A DNA stretch of 64,000 nucleotides from Hofstenia miamia (lineage: Eukaryota; Xenacoelomorpha; Acoela), in assembly GCA_004352715.1 (NCBI GenBank), contig SCFE01000006.1, positions 434,037 through 498,036 of the forward strand, read 5' to 3'. The notes beneath the pieces are model-generated. The model was not told the origin of the DNA. It ran no database searches and saw nothing but the letters and a program-made list of their open reading frames with translations. Below are positions 13,301 through 25,839 of the stretch, one piece after another; the first letter of the stretch is position 1; each line of letters opens with the position of its first letter. Made by a program: the position numbers and the translations under genes.

Positions 13301-16300
13301 CAGCTATAAAAATTATTAATCAAAACTGAAGAACTAACTCAATGTGATAGTAAGATGCATCTGTGGAACATTATTCCTCACTTATTAATGATACCATCTA
13401 CACTGCCTCCATTGATTTGATGTCATCTAATGATAAGCAAAGATTAGAACTTATTAGACCATGCATCGTTTATCATTTATTGATCAAACATCCATCTTTT
13501 AAAACAATGAAAGTGTGATTAAATGTCAAAATATGAACAATGTTCAGAGATACGAATGAATTTTTCTCAATAGGATACTAGAATGGGTTTGACATTTTAT
13601 GCTCATCACGCTAAGATGGATCTATGTTAAATTAAAAAATCAATACTCAAACAATGTAATATTTGGCATAAATAGGCGAACAACTAAGAAGCATAGTGTA
13701 GAAAATGTAAATTTTGAACTTCTTGATTAAATTTATAAGAATATGAATACAAAAAATTGAAATAGCGTCCTTGCATGATTGTTGCGAGGCTCTAGGGGAA
13801 CTTTGAGACAGACACTTGTAATTGACAAAATAAACAGAAAGCTGTCAATCAAGAAATTTGATGGGTGATAGATGTTCTAATTAATGGATACGTTTATTTA
13901 CGTTTTCACAGATAGTTTTAATGACAATGCTAAACAGCTTTAAATTATACCTACAAACAGAGGTTTAAAACAATATATTTAAATATAATGGAAATATATT
14001 CAAAGAAATATTTTAGCTGATAAAAAATAAAATATATTTATTTTTCTTGCATATTATTGATTTATACCAGCAATTATTTTAGCACAAAATCCAGCACCCT
14101 TGTCACAAAAGCAGTAAAATCAAATCTTTAAAATTACTGATTTTTTAAATGAACAAATCAGATTTCAAGTCAAACTATAATGTGGAGTTTGTCAAAGGCA
14201 AATTAAGAATTTATTATTGCCCCATCTGTAGTTACTTGAAAGGTTTATTCTGTTTATTATAGCACCAAAAAAAATTTCGGAATAAATGTATTTTTTTCTT
14301 AACAATATTGATAAAATATATTTAACATATTTTAATTTTTTTTGCAGTTGAGAAAAAATATATTTATTTTTTGGAAAAATTATATTTAAATATATTTTTT
14401 TGACAACAATGCTGACAAACAGCGATATTCACGAGTCGTGTAGCATTTCGCAATTCGCTAATTAACAACATCATTTTCCAAAAAATTGCCACCAACTAAC
14501 CGGAAAATTTATTCATTACATTTCTGAAATACACCTTTAAAGCTGTTATTTATTTATCTGATGAAGCATCACCTGATGCAGCAAGGAGATATACAATTAA
14601 CATACATACGTACATATGTATATATTAGTAATGTTCGGAAACGAGTTGTTACGGATAGGCTTTCCAGTCCACATCCTGTGAAATTTGAATAAGATTTTTT
14701 TTTAGTAAAAAGAAATAAATCTTCGATCGCAGGGTGCTGCATTAAAAAAGCTCTACAAGCATGTATATTAAAAAATACATAATTTTTCACAAAAATTAAC
14801 TAGAAACTTGTAGATCCCATTTCAAACTATAAAATGTCTATATAAGTTAGTAAATTATATATTAAAATTATTCAAGAATGATAAAACAATAATTAGTAGG
14901 GCACAAATAGGGCTAGAAAAAACTATAAATAACAAAATCAAACAAAAGAAATATAATATAGTTGTGACATATGAAACAAAAATAGAAACAATTTATTAAT
15001 TAGCTTAGAAAATCATTACTAGCTCTAAAAGCTGACAAGGATATAGCCGAGGTAAGTTGATTAGAATATACATTAACAGTTCAATACAATTGAAGGTTTT
15101 TGAGTGATAATAATTACAATTAGAGAACAAATATAGAATGAAGGACATCATGAGACAACAAAAATGTGTGTATCATGTAAAAAAAGATCTTACTTAAAAA
15201 CCAAATTCATGAAAGCATCAATTCAATAAGCAAATTGATAAACAAAGCTAACTAAAGTCTCATAATTTGAACTAGATAATAAGATTGCAGCGCGGCGTTG
15301 GTGAAAATTCAATTCAATTATTAAAATTTTCACAATCCTAATGCACGCATTAGCTTCCATTGACTTGTTACCAATTTAGGGCATTAGCAGCTCAAACACT
15401 AATACTGCTGCTAGAGAATTACATTGAGCTAATTTTGAACCCAGAAATCACATGTTATAAAATATCGCACATCAAATCGATAATTAATCCGTTTCAATAG
15501 ATTATCTCAAATTAAAATCAGTTAGATAAACTTTTTAGACATTGATCATCAGTAATCTCTGTTTATCTTACAACACTGGAAACAATGGATGGAGTTACTC
15601 CAGTTTATGAAGTTTGGACCCAGAGAAACTTAGAGAAAATAATCCACAAAATATGTAATTTAACAACTTTTATGGGATTTTTTGAAAAAAAAACATTGAA
15701 AAAACAGTGCAAAAACAGGTGTTTTAAACAGGCATTTTAGCTTCAATATTGTAGTTTGTTCGATTAGCACGATGTTAGGAGGTGAAGTAAAGGGAACAAT
15801 AGTGAGCACTTGTCGATAAGCAGATTTTAGAAAATGATCAATTCAATTCATCGATCGCCCCAACACAAACCATTGGAAGTTTACAATTCCAGTAAATAAA
15901 AAAAAAAAATTTCAATTAATCTCTTGAAAGAGCTTGCGTTTTTTTCTTTCAACATCAGTAAATCGTTAATGCAATTACGTCATTATGCATGGGATGACGA
16001 ATTTAGCGATTAGTTGGATGACGTAAATTTGATTGCGCTAAACACGAATATGTCTCAATTTTGTTCAATTGCTTTTGTTTCGATTTGTGAATGCATTATG
16101 AAATTACAATGTCGGTAACAGCATCAAGAAAGTAATTGAACATGTAGATTTCGCGCTATATGAATCTAGCGCCAACAAAATTTTGGATAAAACTACCATT
16201 TTCCAAAAGCTGAAAAATTTAATTTATATACCTGCAATACACTAGCAGTATCAAACGACGATAAAATTTTTGGAAAATATTAAAACAAAACTCCCAATGC

Positions 16301-19300
16301 ATTACTAAATTGATGTTTGTCAAAAAGTATACAAAATTTGATAAGACCTCAAAAAATTATACAGAATAATTTGCTACATGAAATTCTTAGTCCGCATATC
16401 TGCAAAAAATTTGGAGTAAAGTTTTAGAACAATCAAATCAAGGAATTCCATAATGTAATTGGTACCATGCTATTATGTACTCCTTTGTGGCAGCTATAAT
16501 TGAATAGCAGAAAAAAACTTAAAATAAACATTATGATTTTCCATAACTGTATTCTTACATACTACAGAATATAAATGGGATTTCAAGGAAAATATCTATA
16601 AATGATAAAATTATTTTATAAAAATTTTGAATTGAAACAGCAATTTAATAAGTGAACAATTTTTAAAGATGTTATAAAACTTTAGTAAGCGAATTCAGTC
16701 ATTACAGACACATTCAAAAGTTAAGGCTGTTTCCCATTTTTAATCATTTCGTCATAATAAGCGTGCTGTTTTGGGAATGTAAAAAAACAGAAACTAATTG
16801 GCATATTTAAAAATGGCTTTCTGAGTGTATCCAAATGCTTCCGAAATTATTAGGAATGTTTTTAAAATTTACGACTATTTAATTAGTAAATTTCCGCATT
16901 TTCTGGGAAAATGCTTATCAAAATTTGAATTCAAATCAAACAATGTTTTCGAACGAAGTTTCTTACGGTTCTGAAAATTGTTAGCAAAAGATCGTCATTT
17001 TTCTGCGGAAAACCTTAAACATTTTATTTCTAAACAGTACTTTGTGACGTTTAAAGTAATGCATACTAATTTCGAAACTGTCTTAATTTTGGCATTATCT
17101 CATAATATGGTTAAAATTTCGTAGTTTTTTGTTTAAATGTTGTGGTTAAAAATATACGTTCTAATAAGGCCTTAAAAATTGTTAATTTGAAAAAACAAAC
17201 ATTTTTTAATTGTGATGTTCACTTAAACTTTAAGAATCATTTACAAAGGTTAAGGAACGAAATTAAAAATAGTGTGCTTAGTGCAATTAATTAGTTAAAA
17301 GCTATTAATAAATTGACATAGATCGCTGTAATTGACTTTAATTAATTATAATAAATACTATAAAATTTCCAATACTAAAATAAATTGAAGACTAGACTGA
17401 GATTTTACAACCTGCCGTGAATCACAAAATTAATCGAAACCAGAATGCTTTGTTGAAAATAAAGCAGACACTACTGGAAAGTGCTTTAGGTTAATGGCTA
17501 ATTTTAAATTCAGAATAAAGTTTAAAGTAAACAAATAAATGTGAAACAGACAGAAATAGTTAATATAAAAGTAATGCATAAAATATTGCTTTACTAATTA
17601 TAATTTAAATGTTAAGAGTACAAAGGTTAGGTAACGCTGAATTATGATGTATGAAAAACTTCGAATGCAAACTCATGTCAAAGTTGCTGCACAAAACGTA
17701 CGTTAAATTTAAGTTGTTAATACGTTCCATCAGGAGATATTCATTAACGATATTACATGGCAAAATCAATTACAACACATTCAATTCCGATAAAGCTTGA
17801 AAAGCTTTTGTCAAAATATTCAGCTAGTATATCACTTGAAATTAGTAATTATCTGAGAATTTAAAAAATTATTAAAATATTAATACCTAAAATGCAACAA
17901 CCAAATCCATCAAAATATTATTTCTAATCTAACATAAAACAAATAATAAATAAACATATCTATTTAAATTATTGACTAGAACTATAAACGAATTGAAGCC
18001 AATGTAGTTTTTAGAACTATTTTACAAGGACGATATGAGGATACAAGTTCCAAAGTTTGAAGACTTTGGTTTATATAATGATGGTAGAGTAATAACAGAC
18101 TTCTTTCAATAAGTACTTCCAAGAGTTCCTGTTACATACTCATTAAAATAGTCTTACATTAGCTAAGCATTCCAATTTTAAGTATTTTAAGAATAAACAT
18201 TTGAGCAGCATCACAAATTGAAAAGTTTCTGAAATTTAAATCTAAAGAGAAACGTAAAAGAAGCTAATCTTTCTTTTCGGTGGAAGACAATCAAACATAC
18301 AGCCTTGTGAAATTGTTTATCAAATTTAAAAAATTGCTATTTTATCTAATATAATTTTAGAATGCTTGAAAAGAAAAATAGATTTTACAATTTTAGCTAC
18401 CCTATTTATAAACACAATGATAAATGGAGATTTACATATGCTCAAGAAATAAAAAACTAAATTATGAAGTTTGACTAAATTTCACCAATCAGATAGTCAA
18501 TTATCCAATTAAGGAACTTTGCTATGTAAACTATGAATTTTTTCATATTGAATTTCACTAGAACACTGTTTCATATTATCAGAGTTTAGTTGAAATGTTA
18601 TGCCTACTATATACTAAACTTTTATACAATCAATGGGAAATAGTAAATAGTAATTTTGAAAACCACAAATACTCTAGATTAATATGAGAAGACCTAAATC
18701 TAATTAAGAATAACCACAACCTACTTCTGTATGCCCAATCAAGGAATTAAATTTACATCTTAAGCACTCAGCAATCACCAGAACTCCATGGAAAATATAA
18801 TTACAGACATGAATGAACGAAATATTAATAAAAGAAAATTGGCTTTAGGAATGTACACACTCATTTTGACAAAAAATTTGATCAATTAAAAACTAGACAA
18901 AAATTTTCAAAATAAGAAATGGAATGTATATTCTAATCAATACTATGAATCAGGGGTAAATCAATGAAATTCAAACTATTAACGCAAATTCATTTAAATA
19001 ATTAAGCAAAATTTCACATTATTCAGCATTTCATCGGCTATTGTTTGCAGTGCAAATGTGATGACCACAAAATTATCAAAAGCAAATCATTATAATCATC
19101 ATTATCAATGGCCCCCAAAAATAAATAAAATACAACTCGAGGCCAATTAGACAATTAATTGCTTGTTAAAAAATTTCTTATAATAAACCAACCTAAAAAT
19201 ACAATAACTTTTCATAATTATTGAAAACAATATTTAAAATGCGTTTCTTGAATAGAATCAATCTGAATAGAAATAAAGAATTATTGAATTGAGGTTCGTC

Positions 19301-21007
19301 CCTCTAGGTAATATATCCAAATTTATTTTTAAAAAATAAACGTCTCAAAATTGATTTTTAAATTATTCAGAAACCGTAAAACGCAGCAACAAAATGAAAA
19401 TTGGCAATTCGATTTAAATAATGCCCTCAAAATTAAAATTAAATGGTGTTTGCATTCAAGCCAATTTAGTTTTGTGTTATGATTTGTGCAACAATTTCTT
19501 TGAGATTGTAGATCATTAAAAACCATGTATTTGGCTCTGTCTATAAAATGGTTTCTCCAAGTAAAATTTATCACTAGTTAATATTAAAGGAATTATAGGA
19601 AAAATACCTTAAAGCCTAAAAATTTGGAAGAACACTTTATAATATGTAAGATATTATCAAACCCATATTCTTTAAAATTTTCAAAAAAAATGTGATCGAT
19701 TGGTCAGCGTTTTCAAGTGTTACATTAGCATTTCTACCAGGATTTTAGTTGAATTGTTAAGACAAATTTTGAAATACAATTGTTGTTAAAAAATTAAGAG
19801 CTTCTTTGTGAAAAACAATGCAACTGCATCCATCACAGACAGGCTGGTAGCTATTACAAAATATCTGTTTTCAAGTTTTAATTAGGAAATTGTTCTGTAA
19901 TCAAACAAACTTCAAGGACTGAGTTTGTTAAAATGACGTCTTATAATTCACTCTTTAAAAACATTAAAATATTCCCCATAAACTTATAACATACAACAAT
20001 AACAGCGATAATTAAATAGTTACAACAATTATATATAATCATCCTTCATTTGTATTATAAAGTTCTAACCGAACAGAGCTGCTTAATGCAAAATTGCAGT
20101 TATATGTATGGTTTACTGACCCATAGAGAGAATAGAATCTCTTAGACAAACATGCAAAAGATACTGAAAAATGCAGGTCTATCAAAACATTTTGAATAAC
20201 AATAGTACAGAATTTGATCATAGGATGCACAATTTATATAAATTGAGAGGCATTCTGACACAATTTAAAGCAATTTCACTCAACTTTTCTATTGCTATAA
20301 AACTTTTCTCAACAATATTCTCGAAATTGTTTTAACTTGAAATTAGTTTATTTTGTTCCCCATTTCGACATTCTATATTTGTTATTAAGTAAAGGGCATA
20401 AAAAGAATACATTAACCAGGCTTTGTAAAATCAGAAAACATCCTAAAATTTAGCCTACAGAAGAAAATCTCAAAAATATACATTTTTTCGCTGGCTAATA
20501 TTGAAAATAATGATGCATAACTTAGTTAATGACCTCATTTTGTAGAGGAAGGACTTTATCGTACAAAGCTTCATAAGATTTTTTTTTGAAAAAATTGTAT
20601 TAGGTGGCTATATCAACCTCCCGTGGTTGAAAGACAAAATTATCCTGTTGCAAATAGCGTTAAAGCATGTAAATATGTGACCGATATGAGATATGTACTT
20701 GAGATAACTTTATATAAATTAATGACAAAAGAAAAACATGGAGAGAGAAAATGAGGAATAATGCTTTTTTGAGAAACACTTAAATTCAGTAAAGAAAAAA
20801 TTATACATGAAAGAAAAATAAAACGTAGTAGTAGGAAACTTACCGATTGTTATCATGGCTTCGTCTAAAAGAATGTGTGTCCACGGCTAAAAACGCCACA
20901 AAAATCCAGATTAAACTTAAAGGTAAACATATGCGTTTTATTGTCCGCTTTCGCCGAACAAATGATCGATGTGGTGCGAGGTAGCTTAGAGCGGCTATCC
21001 TCTTCAT
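2101..21007 (-). CDS. NCKX: K+-dependent Na+/Ca2+ exchanger (SLC24 family), 5' half, four exons
   Basis: Plasma-membrane antiporter that exports Ca2+ with K+ in exchange for Na+. The join complement(20844-21007, 11197-11407, 5883-6104, 2101-2535) gives 1032 coding bases (344 codons), with GT-AG introns and agreeing phases at every junction. In order it encodes a short N-terminus with a hydrophobic signal anchor, a Cys-containing extracellular segment, a helix ending DDFFVPSLE, the alpha-1 repeat with GATFMAAGGSAPELFTS and GSAVFNVLFVI, two or more helices, then a cytosolic loop with a DDDDD run and the motif SIEWP before the next helix. The alpha-2 repeat and C-terminus are absent and must lie left of position 2101. 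The order and motifs match the NCKX1/2-type exchangers as I know them; assignment to a particular paralogue is not possible. The introns are 9.4, 5.1 and 3.3 kb and carry mobile elements. Confidence 0.93.
2767..3642 (+). mobile_element. Inactivated mariner/IS630-type transposon with long terminal inverted repeats
   Basis: An 876-bp element in NCKX intron 3, flanked by TA at 2765-2766 and 3643-3644. The ends are inverted copies: CAGAGTTGGCCATA on the left and TATGGCCAACCCTG on the right. Similarity continues inwards for about 170 bp, with the phrase GATCTCCTGCACCA near both inner limits. Between them is the C-terminal part of a transposase. WSDEAYFTLDGSENKHN (first catalytic Asp), then a stop, then a long run to LHDHVVPQLKR, a frameshift, HEDAPP (second Asp), VRDYLRHLPG and SPDLSPLNYWFWW. 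The residue expected to be the third acid is Asn. The N-terminal DNA-binding half is gone. If no indel is hidden, 40 residues separate the second Asp from the Asn. Confidence 0.88.
3660..5690 (+). pseudogene. Unidentified decayed coding-like sequence in NCKX intron 3
   Basis: Successive short open stretches on the plus strand, broken by stops and frame changes, have protein-like composition. Examples are AVDMTGDLAGFPK (about 3790-3830), GLPNDIESEFFITHIAELI (about 3948-4005), FKELRLNYALAVISLIGKDY (about 4708-4767), VGMLPKINNWRRLAPNSDEAL (about 4990-5050) and, at 5415-5684, an 89-codon stretch with ENNLEGAEVSLLERFNPEE. A 158-codon frame on the minus strand (4849-5325) overlaps it. I do not recognise the protein; an old retrotransposed copy or a transposon remnant would both fit. 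A (TA)n tract at 4290-4326 interrupts it. Confidence 0.25.
4290..4326. repeat. (TA)n microsatellite
   Basis: About 18 uninterrupted AT units in NCKX intron 3. Confidence 0.95.
5883..6104 (-). CDS. NCKX: NCKX exon 3, alpha-1 ion-exchange repeat
   Basis: Exactly 74 codons between acceptor ATTTAG and donor ACG|GTAATT. It carries the alpha-1 signature: PEDVAGATFMAAGGSAPEL followed by FTS, then VGIGTIVGSAVFNVLFVI. The Glu of GSAPEL and the small-residue helices are the family's ion-binding region. No stop or substitution suggests loss of function. Confidence 0.95.
8605..8964 (-). repeat. Coding-like remnant, 128 bp of which is repeated across an N gap
   Basis: Positions 8688-8815 and 8837-8964 read the same and flank a 21-N gap (8816-8836). 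That is the pattern of an unmerged overlap between two contigs rather than a true tandem repeat. On the minus strand the left copy extends into a 69-codon open frame with a CEICW and acidic EDKTTLEDDF segment, which looks like a protein remnant. I cannot assign it to a family. Confidence 0.6.
10650..10985 (+). mobile_element. Transposase C-terminal remnant (Tc1/mariner type)
   Basis: The plus strand around 10750-10830 reads RSPDRNPMNFLIWGCLENKFY, a degraded form of the PRSPDLNPLDFFLWGxLK end block of Tc1/mariner transposases. The Leu of SPDL is now Arg, and the catalytic Asp/Glu position is Asn. It is followed by frames with stops. No terminal repeats were found, so the element limits are approximate. 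Confidence 0.5.
11197..11407 (-). CDS. NCKX: NCKX exon 2
   Basis: Acceptor ATTTAG and donor GAG|GTATTT. It encodes a Ser/Thr/Cys-containing extracellular stretch (SNSSCPDQ, an N-glycosylation sequon NSS), then a hydrophobic helix (YIIGALYMFLALAIV) ending CDDFFVPSLE, the conserved run that leads into the alpha-1 repeat in NCKX proteins. Length is 211 bases, beginning with one base of a split codon and ending in phase 0. Confidence 0.9.
11408..20843 (-). other. NCKX intron 1
   Basis: A 9.4-kb intron with no recognisable exon. Notable contents are a block of repeated ATCGGATTT-type motifs at 12545-12640 and related GATTT/AAATC-rich sequence to about 14190. The remainder is AT-rich sequence in which I see nothing definite. 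Confidence 0.6.
12545..12640. repeat. Short inverted/direct repeats of ATCGGATTT
   Basis: AAATCCGATT, AATCGGATTT, AATTGGATTT and AAATCGGATTT follow each other in both orientations within about 90 bp. Clusters of this kind are common as subterminal repeats of hAT-like DNA transposons, so this may be one end of such an element. A second AAATCAGATTTCAAG-like patch is near 14155. No terminal inverted repeat or target duplication was confirmed. Confidence 0.35.
20844..21007 (-). CDS. NCKX: NCKX exon 1 (start codon, signal anchor)
   Basis: The ATG is at 21007 reading leftwards. The 54 complete codons are rich in Arg/Lys up to about residue 26, followed by a hydrophobic stretch LSLIWIFVAFLAV (about residues 30-42), which suits an uncleaved anchor or signal peptide. 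The exon ends CG|GTAAGT with two bases left over, which join the G starting exon 2 to make an Arg codon. An ATG four bases upstream is out of frame and stops at once (ATG AAA TGA), so the chosen start is the sensible one. Confidence 0.85.
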
Positions 21008-21160
21008 TTCATGGAGCTGGTGTGAGCGTAGATAAACTAAGTGAATTCACAGAGCATAATAGTAACCACAGTCGCCTATGCCAACCCAATTGTTGACGTA
21101 ATGACGATTTGAAACAATGCCTCTAGCGATGCGAGAGGCGTTTGCCAATCAAAACACGCT
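21008..21160 (-). promoter_or_regulatory. Presumed 5' UTR and proximal promoter of NCKX
   Basis: Upstream of the NCKX ATG the sequence is less AT-rich than its surroundings. It contains a CRE-like TGACGTAAT at 21094-21102, next to GACG, and a CCAAT on the plus strand at 21145-21149 (ATTGG as read by the gene). These are short motifs that could occur by chance. No transcription start can be located from sequence alone. Confidence 0.3.
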
Positions 21161-24100
21161 AGATTCACAGCAGTTAGTTACTGCTAAATGATCTCAATTG
21201 ATAATTCCACTCAATTAACTGATAAAAATACACTACACAAATGGACAAAGACTATAGGAGCACTTCCAAATAGAAACCAAAATTCCGCTAAAAATTCTAA
21301 AGACCTAAACTATAAAATAATTAAATAATTATCCAGTTAGAATAATAGTTCTTATAAAAATTTAAATAAACAAAAATTCTAAAGTATAAAACGTTCTATG
21401 AAAACTATACAATATAACTGCAAGCATGTGCATGGACATTTTGTATTTAAACTACGCATCCAGGCTATTTTGGCTCTCTCAGAATTCTCATTAAATAGCA
21501 TAATAGGATTTATGAAAAATTCGATAGGAATCCCCCAGAAGTACATGCTTCAAAATAAAAAACAGGAATAATCAGGTAGACATACTTCTTGACTTTCCAA
21601 CAAATATAATAATACAACAATATTTATAAATTCCCTTGGTTTTTGCTTATAAAAAAACTTTTGCAATGCGGAACAAGGCATATTGCTAAATTTTTATGTA
21701 TAAAATTAAGTACAATACTGTATTAAGTAATAACAGAAAAATGTTTAGCGAATAAAATCCTTCGTGAAATGCAACCTTTATTGAAACTAAGATAAGTGTT
21801 CAAAAAATTTGGTGCTTATTTCCTCTCAAATACAATTATTCAACACGCTGGCAACACTAACAAATGAAAAAATTCAAATTGAAATACAGAAAAAATTGAC
21901 TAAATGGAAGTAGTTTATATTTTTTTTAATAATTCGCCTCTTTTGTTAAATAAAAATTCTAACAGAATAACCGAATTTCGATTGTATAAAAGTAACCAGC
22001 GTTTTCATTGTTTACAGTAGTGATATAGCTGGTTTTAAATTGGGGCAATCACAGCACTAGCTTAGCGTTTGTAATAAGTGTAAGAATTTAAACAAATAAT
22101 ACCGTTATAGGATTTTAATTTTATTAAATTTGCACGGAAATCGCTGGGTGAATGTAAAGCATGGATTATTAGAATTTTTATTTATTAAACAATTCAACCG
22201 AATTCCACATAAAAGATCACTTCAGATTGTCGGTCACAACATTCTTAATTTGCTTAAATTGATCATAACTCCATGCAGTTTTTATTCTATTTAATTCTAA
22301 ACGTTTTAAAGTAACTCGGTTTAAGATTTTTCCATTCTGATATTAATTCACTTCAACAATTCAACTGGATTTTATTAGGGACAAAAACATTCCTGATTCA
22401 ATGTAAAACAGATTTTATTTCACCCATAACTATAGGGATATTGTAAGCTTTAATGGAGAACATAGAAAGACTCTCAATTAGTGTCACTAGGTAATGCTAA
22501 CTTACACAGACGCAATTTAGTACGATGACAATCAGACGTTAATCATGCAAACTGTCTATCAATAAATTGGCTTTTTAACTATTATCTAATAGGCAAAAAT
22601 AAAGAAAAAACCAGACTTATGATTATGAAAATTTTACTAAATTAATGCTTCACAAAAACTATTTTCTCCATTATTATAAAAAGAAAATATTTTTATATTA
22701 TATAAATACATTTCACAAAATTCTATGGGATATGAATGGAATTACGCCTCAATTATACACGTCAGTCTGTATAGGTATAACAATGTAATATAAATTTCTT
22801 GACCATATTTATTTAATTCAATATCTATGCTCTATAAATTCACTAACAGAAATTTCCAAGCAATTATATACAATTCAATTATATGAAGAAATAACTATAG
22901 TAATTATATGTTTCTCTTCGTTTAGTAACGCAACATTATGGAATGGAGTATCAAGTTAAAAATGAAAAAAAAAACCTACAAGCTTTATAAGAAAAAGGCT
23001 ATGGTAGGATTATTGCTGAAACAATCTTTTAGTAAAATTTGGCATGCGAAGTTCTCCAAGATAATTGCGAATACATAATTTATGCAGTTATTTATTGTTT
23101 AGAATTTTAGATATATTTAACAACAAATTTGCTTTCTCTATATTCGAAGTCAAATAATTATCATTTCAATTAATGTCAGACGATACTCTTGTCTTACGTA
23201 AACAGCAAGGGAAGCCAGACATTTACTTTTGTAAAAGTATTTTGATTGAAATATTAAATAATAAATAAAATAATTTGGAAAATAGATGTAATGTGAAACA
23301 CAAAAGTACCAAACATAAATTTACAATTTTCTTCTTGTCAATAGCCTTGTGTGACTCATATGGGTTGTTTGATGATTTTAACAAATCCACAATTCAAAAT
23401 AGCGAATATGTTCACATTTTTTCATCGGTGTCTTCTCTTAAAGATGGAATTGTAAAGTTATCAAAATGACACTGTTCTTTTACTAGCATTTCCATTTACG
23501 GAATTTGCTTTGCAACTGGAATTGAAATTAAAACTGAATTCGACAGGAACTGTGAACCTGAATTACAACTGAAACTCAAGGAAATGTGTTACTTAAATTT
23601 CACTCTCGTGAAAATCAACTGCAAATAGCACTAACAATATGGCTTGGATATTTTGGTTTACAAAACAATGTTTCCTATTCATTTACTTACATAATTGAAA
23701 AAAGTTTGAACACTATCAGAAGAAACTAAAAATTTTTGTTACAATTTATTTAATTTTGAATAAATGAAAAAGATTTTTTATATTCGTTTTACGTTATATT
23801 ATCTTAATTTGTATCTTTAAATAACAAATATATATAAAATATGAACGTTTTATACTGTAAATCTTAAAAATAATTTAACTGAAATAGAAAACTGAAACTG
23901 AAATTGGCGGACTTTTTAACCGAAATTGAAATTTACTCGAAATCCAATTTAAAAATGAAAATGAAATTATCTGAATTGTATTTCAGTTGAACACACTATT
24001 TGTAAATCAATTTCTGGAAGCTCGCAAAAGCTAAAAAACTGAATGATAGTCTGCTTTTTATTCATTAATGCAAATCATTGAACAACTCAATACTTAGCTT

Positions 24101-25340
24101 CAAATGATAAAATATTGTCCTATAATATTGTGTAACACTTTTAACGTGAGTCCACCAAACACTTTGCGCAGCAATAATTTACAAAGAATTTACACTGCAG
24201 ATATATTACTTTTGTTATTTTTTCTTGTATTAAATCTCAATTTTTGCAAGATAATACTTTTCATTGTCAACATTTTCCCACTTTAGATTGTAACAAAAAC
24301 TATAATTTAAAGCTGTTCGTAGTTTTGCAAAAAAGATAAAATCAAAAATGTATTACTTCAATAATACTTTATTATTATAATTTTCAAAATAGCTACATAA
24401 CTGATATTTGGCCCATTTATTACATGCGCTTGGGCTTTTGGGGATGAAGAGCGTCCTAATGAATATTTGAAATGCAAAAACCAGAGCCTATTATATAAAT
24501 ATCAACAGGAAATTAACTAGCAAACTGTGTCATGAGAGAAGTAATATAATATTCTCTCGAAATTATTACATGATATCAATAAAGTACATAACTAGTACAG
24601 TAAATTTTAATAACAAACGAGAGTTTTGAGAGGTCTATTTTTATCTGGAGTATTTCAATAAATTCGTGTGAAGTACACATATAAATTATAAATCTATATT
24701 ATAAATTTTCAACATGGTTCGTAAGCTATTGTGCAAAATATTGCATATTAATAAACTAGACAATATGGACATAATAAAAAATTAAAGTAACTTTATTTAC
24801 AAAATAAAGATTTTATTCCAAATTAATGCAGTTATTTAAATAAAATGCGGAAAAATATCTAAAAAACTGAAATGCCTTTTTTTGTGTGTAGCGAAAATTC
24901 TGCAGGATTTCATTGGACAGGTTTCTTAGCTACTTGCAGAAGTTCTAGTTGTTCAATATTGACAAGTGGATGAACGAAAATAGAATTCGAAAAGGCAAAA
25001 TATCTCGACGGTGAATAAGTATAACCCCTTTCTGCAATAGTTACTTTATTACAGAAATTCATATCCCATTTAGAATTCTGCTATGAAAACATGCTCAAAA
25101 TACAGAATTGAGTAAAAAATAGTTGTTGATTTTTAAAGTTTAAATGTGCGCTTTTCATGGCCTTAACGATCTAAACCAAATCGAATATCCCTTTTAAAAT
25201 TATAATAAATGTAATTTATAAACTAATAAGCATATGCGACTGTGCTCTTTCACCTAAAATTTCAAATGAGACAATTATAAATACAAGTGAACTATAAAGT
25301 TAAATCTCGAACAATAATTTTGACATTGTCAGGCAGCAAC
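21161..25340. other. Intergenic sequence upstream of NCKX
   Basis: AT-rich, with no convincing exon on either strand. The only structured part is 23505-24000, where degenerate GAAACTGAAATTGAAATT-like motifs recur at both ends (about 23515-23580 and 23880-23990), again resembling subterminal repeats of a DNA transposon. Confidence 0.45.
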
Positions 25341-25349
25341 GGGTAAAGT

Positions 25350-25833
25350 TTAGAGGATCATGAGCAAGATATCTGCCAACTTCCATTGCGAGCAATACAT
25401 TATAACTTTGTATGTAACTGAATTGAGACATTTCCTAGTAAGAGCATTTGGGTCAATAACAGTTGCAGCACACAAACCACACAAATTATGTGCAGCTATT
25501 GATACAAAGCGTTTCTCTGACAAAGTAGCATGTTTTACGTAAAATGTACCAAATACTGAAACACTCATTCAAATGATTTCTTTGACCGTCCTCTAAATCT
25601 GTGGTTATGAGTTTTAATGTCTGCTGTATCATATCACTCAAAGGCTTCAAGTTCTCGTTGAGAAAGCATACAATATAAAAACAGGAAAATTGCCACAGAC
25701 ATTGAAAACAAGAAATTTGCATGTTGCAGCTGAGTTGAAACAATTTCTCACATAAGTGACGTGTTAGTAGCACTGTCGGTGACACGAGTAAAACTAATGT
25801 TACACGATGTGCTTTTGTTACAGAGCAAAACAC
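25350..25833 (-). pseudogene. Possible chemoreceptor-like (7TM, Gr-type) relic
   Basis: Two overlapping minus-strand frames, 25486-25833 and 25350-25568, look protein-like. The second ends with CGLCAATVIDPNALTR, then LNSVTYKVIMYCSQW, which resembles the C-terminal TY-hydrophobic-Q-F block of gustatory-receptor-like 7TM proteins. Upstream is a hydrophobic Cys/Phe-rich run (CFQCLWQFSCFYIVCF). The frame change between the two pieces, with no clear intron, suggests a pseudogene. The assignment is a weak pattern match. Confidence 0.25.
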
Positions 25834-25839
25834 TTAAGT

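Noticed and set aside
20875-21096. 73-codon plus-strand frame
   Set aside because: Antisense shadow of NCKX exon 1, which has a start codon, signal anchor and correct splice phase.
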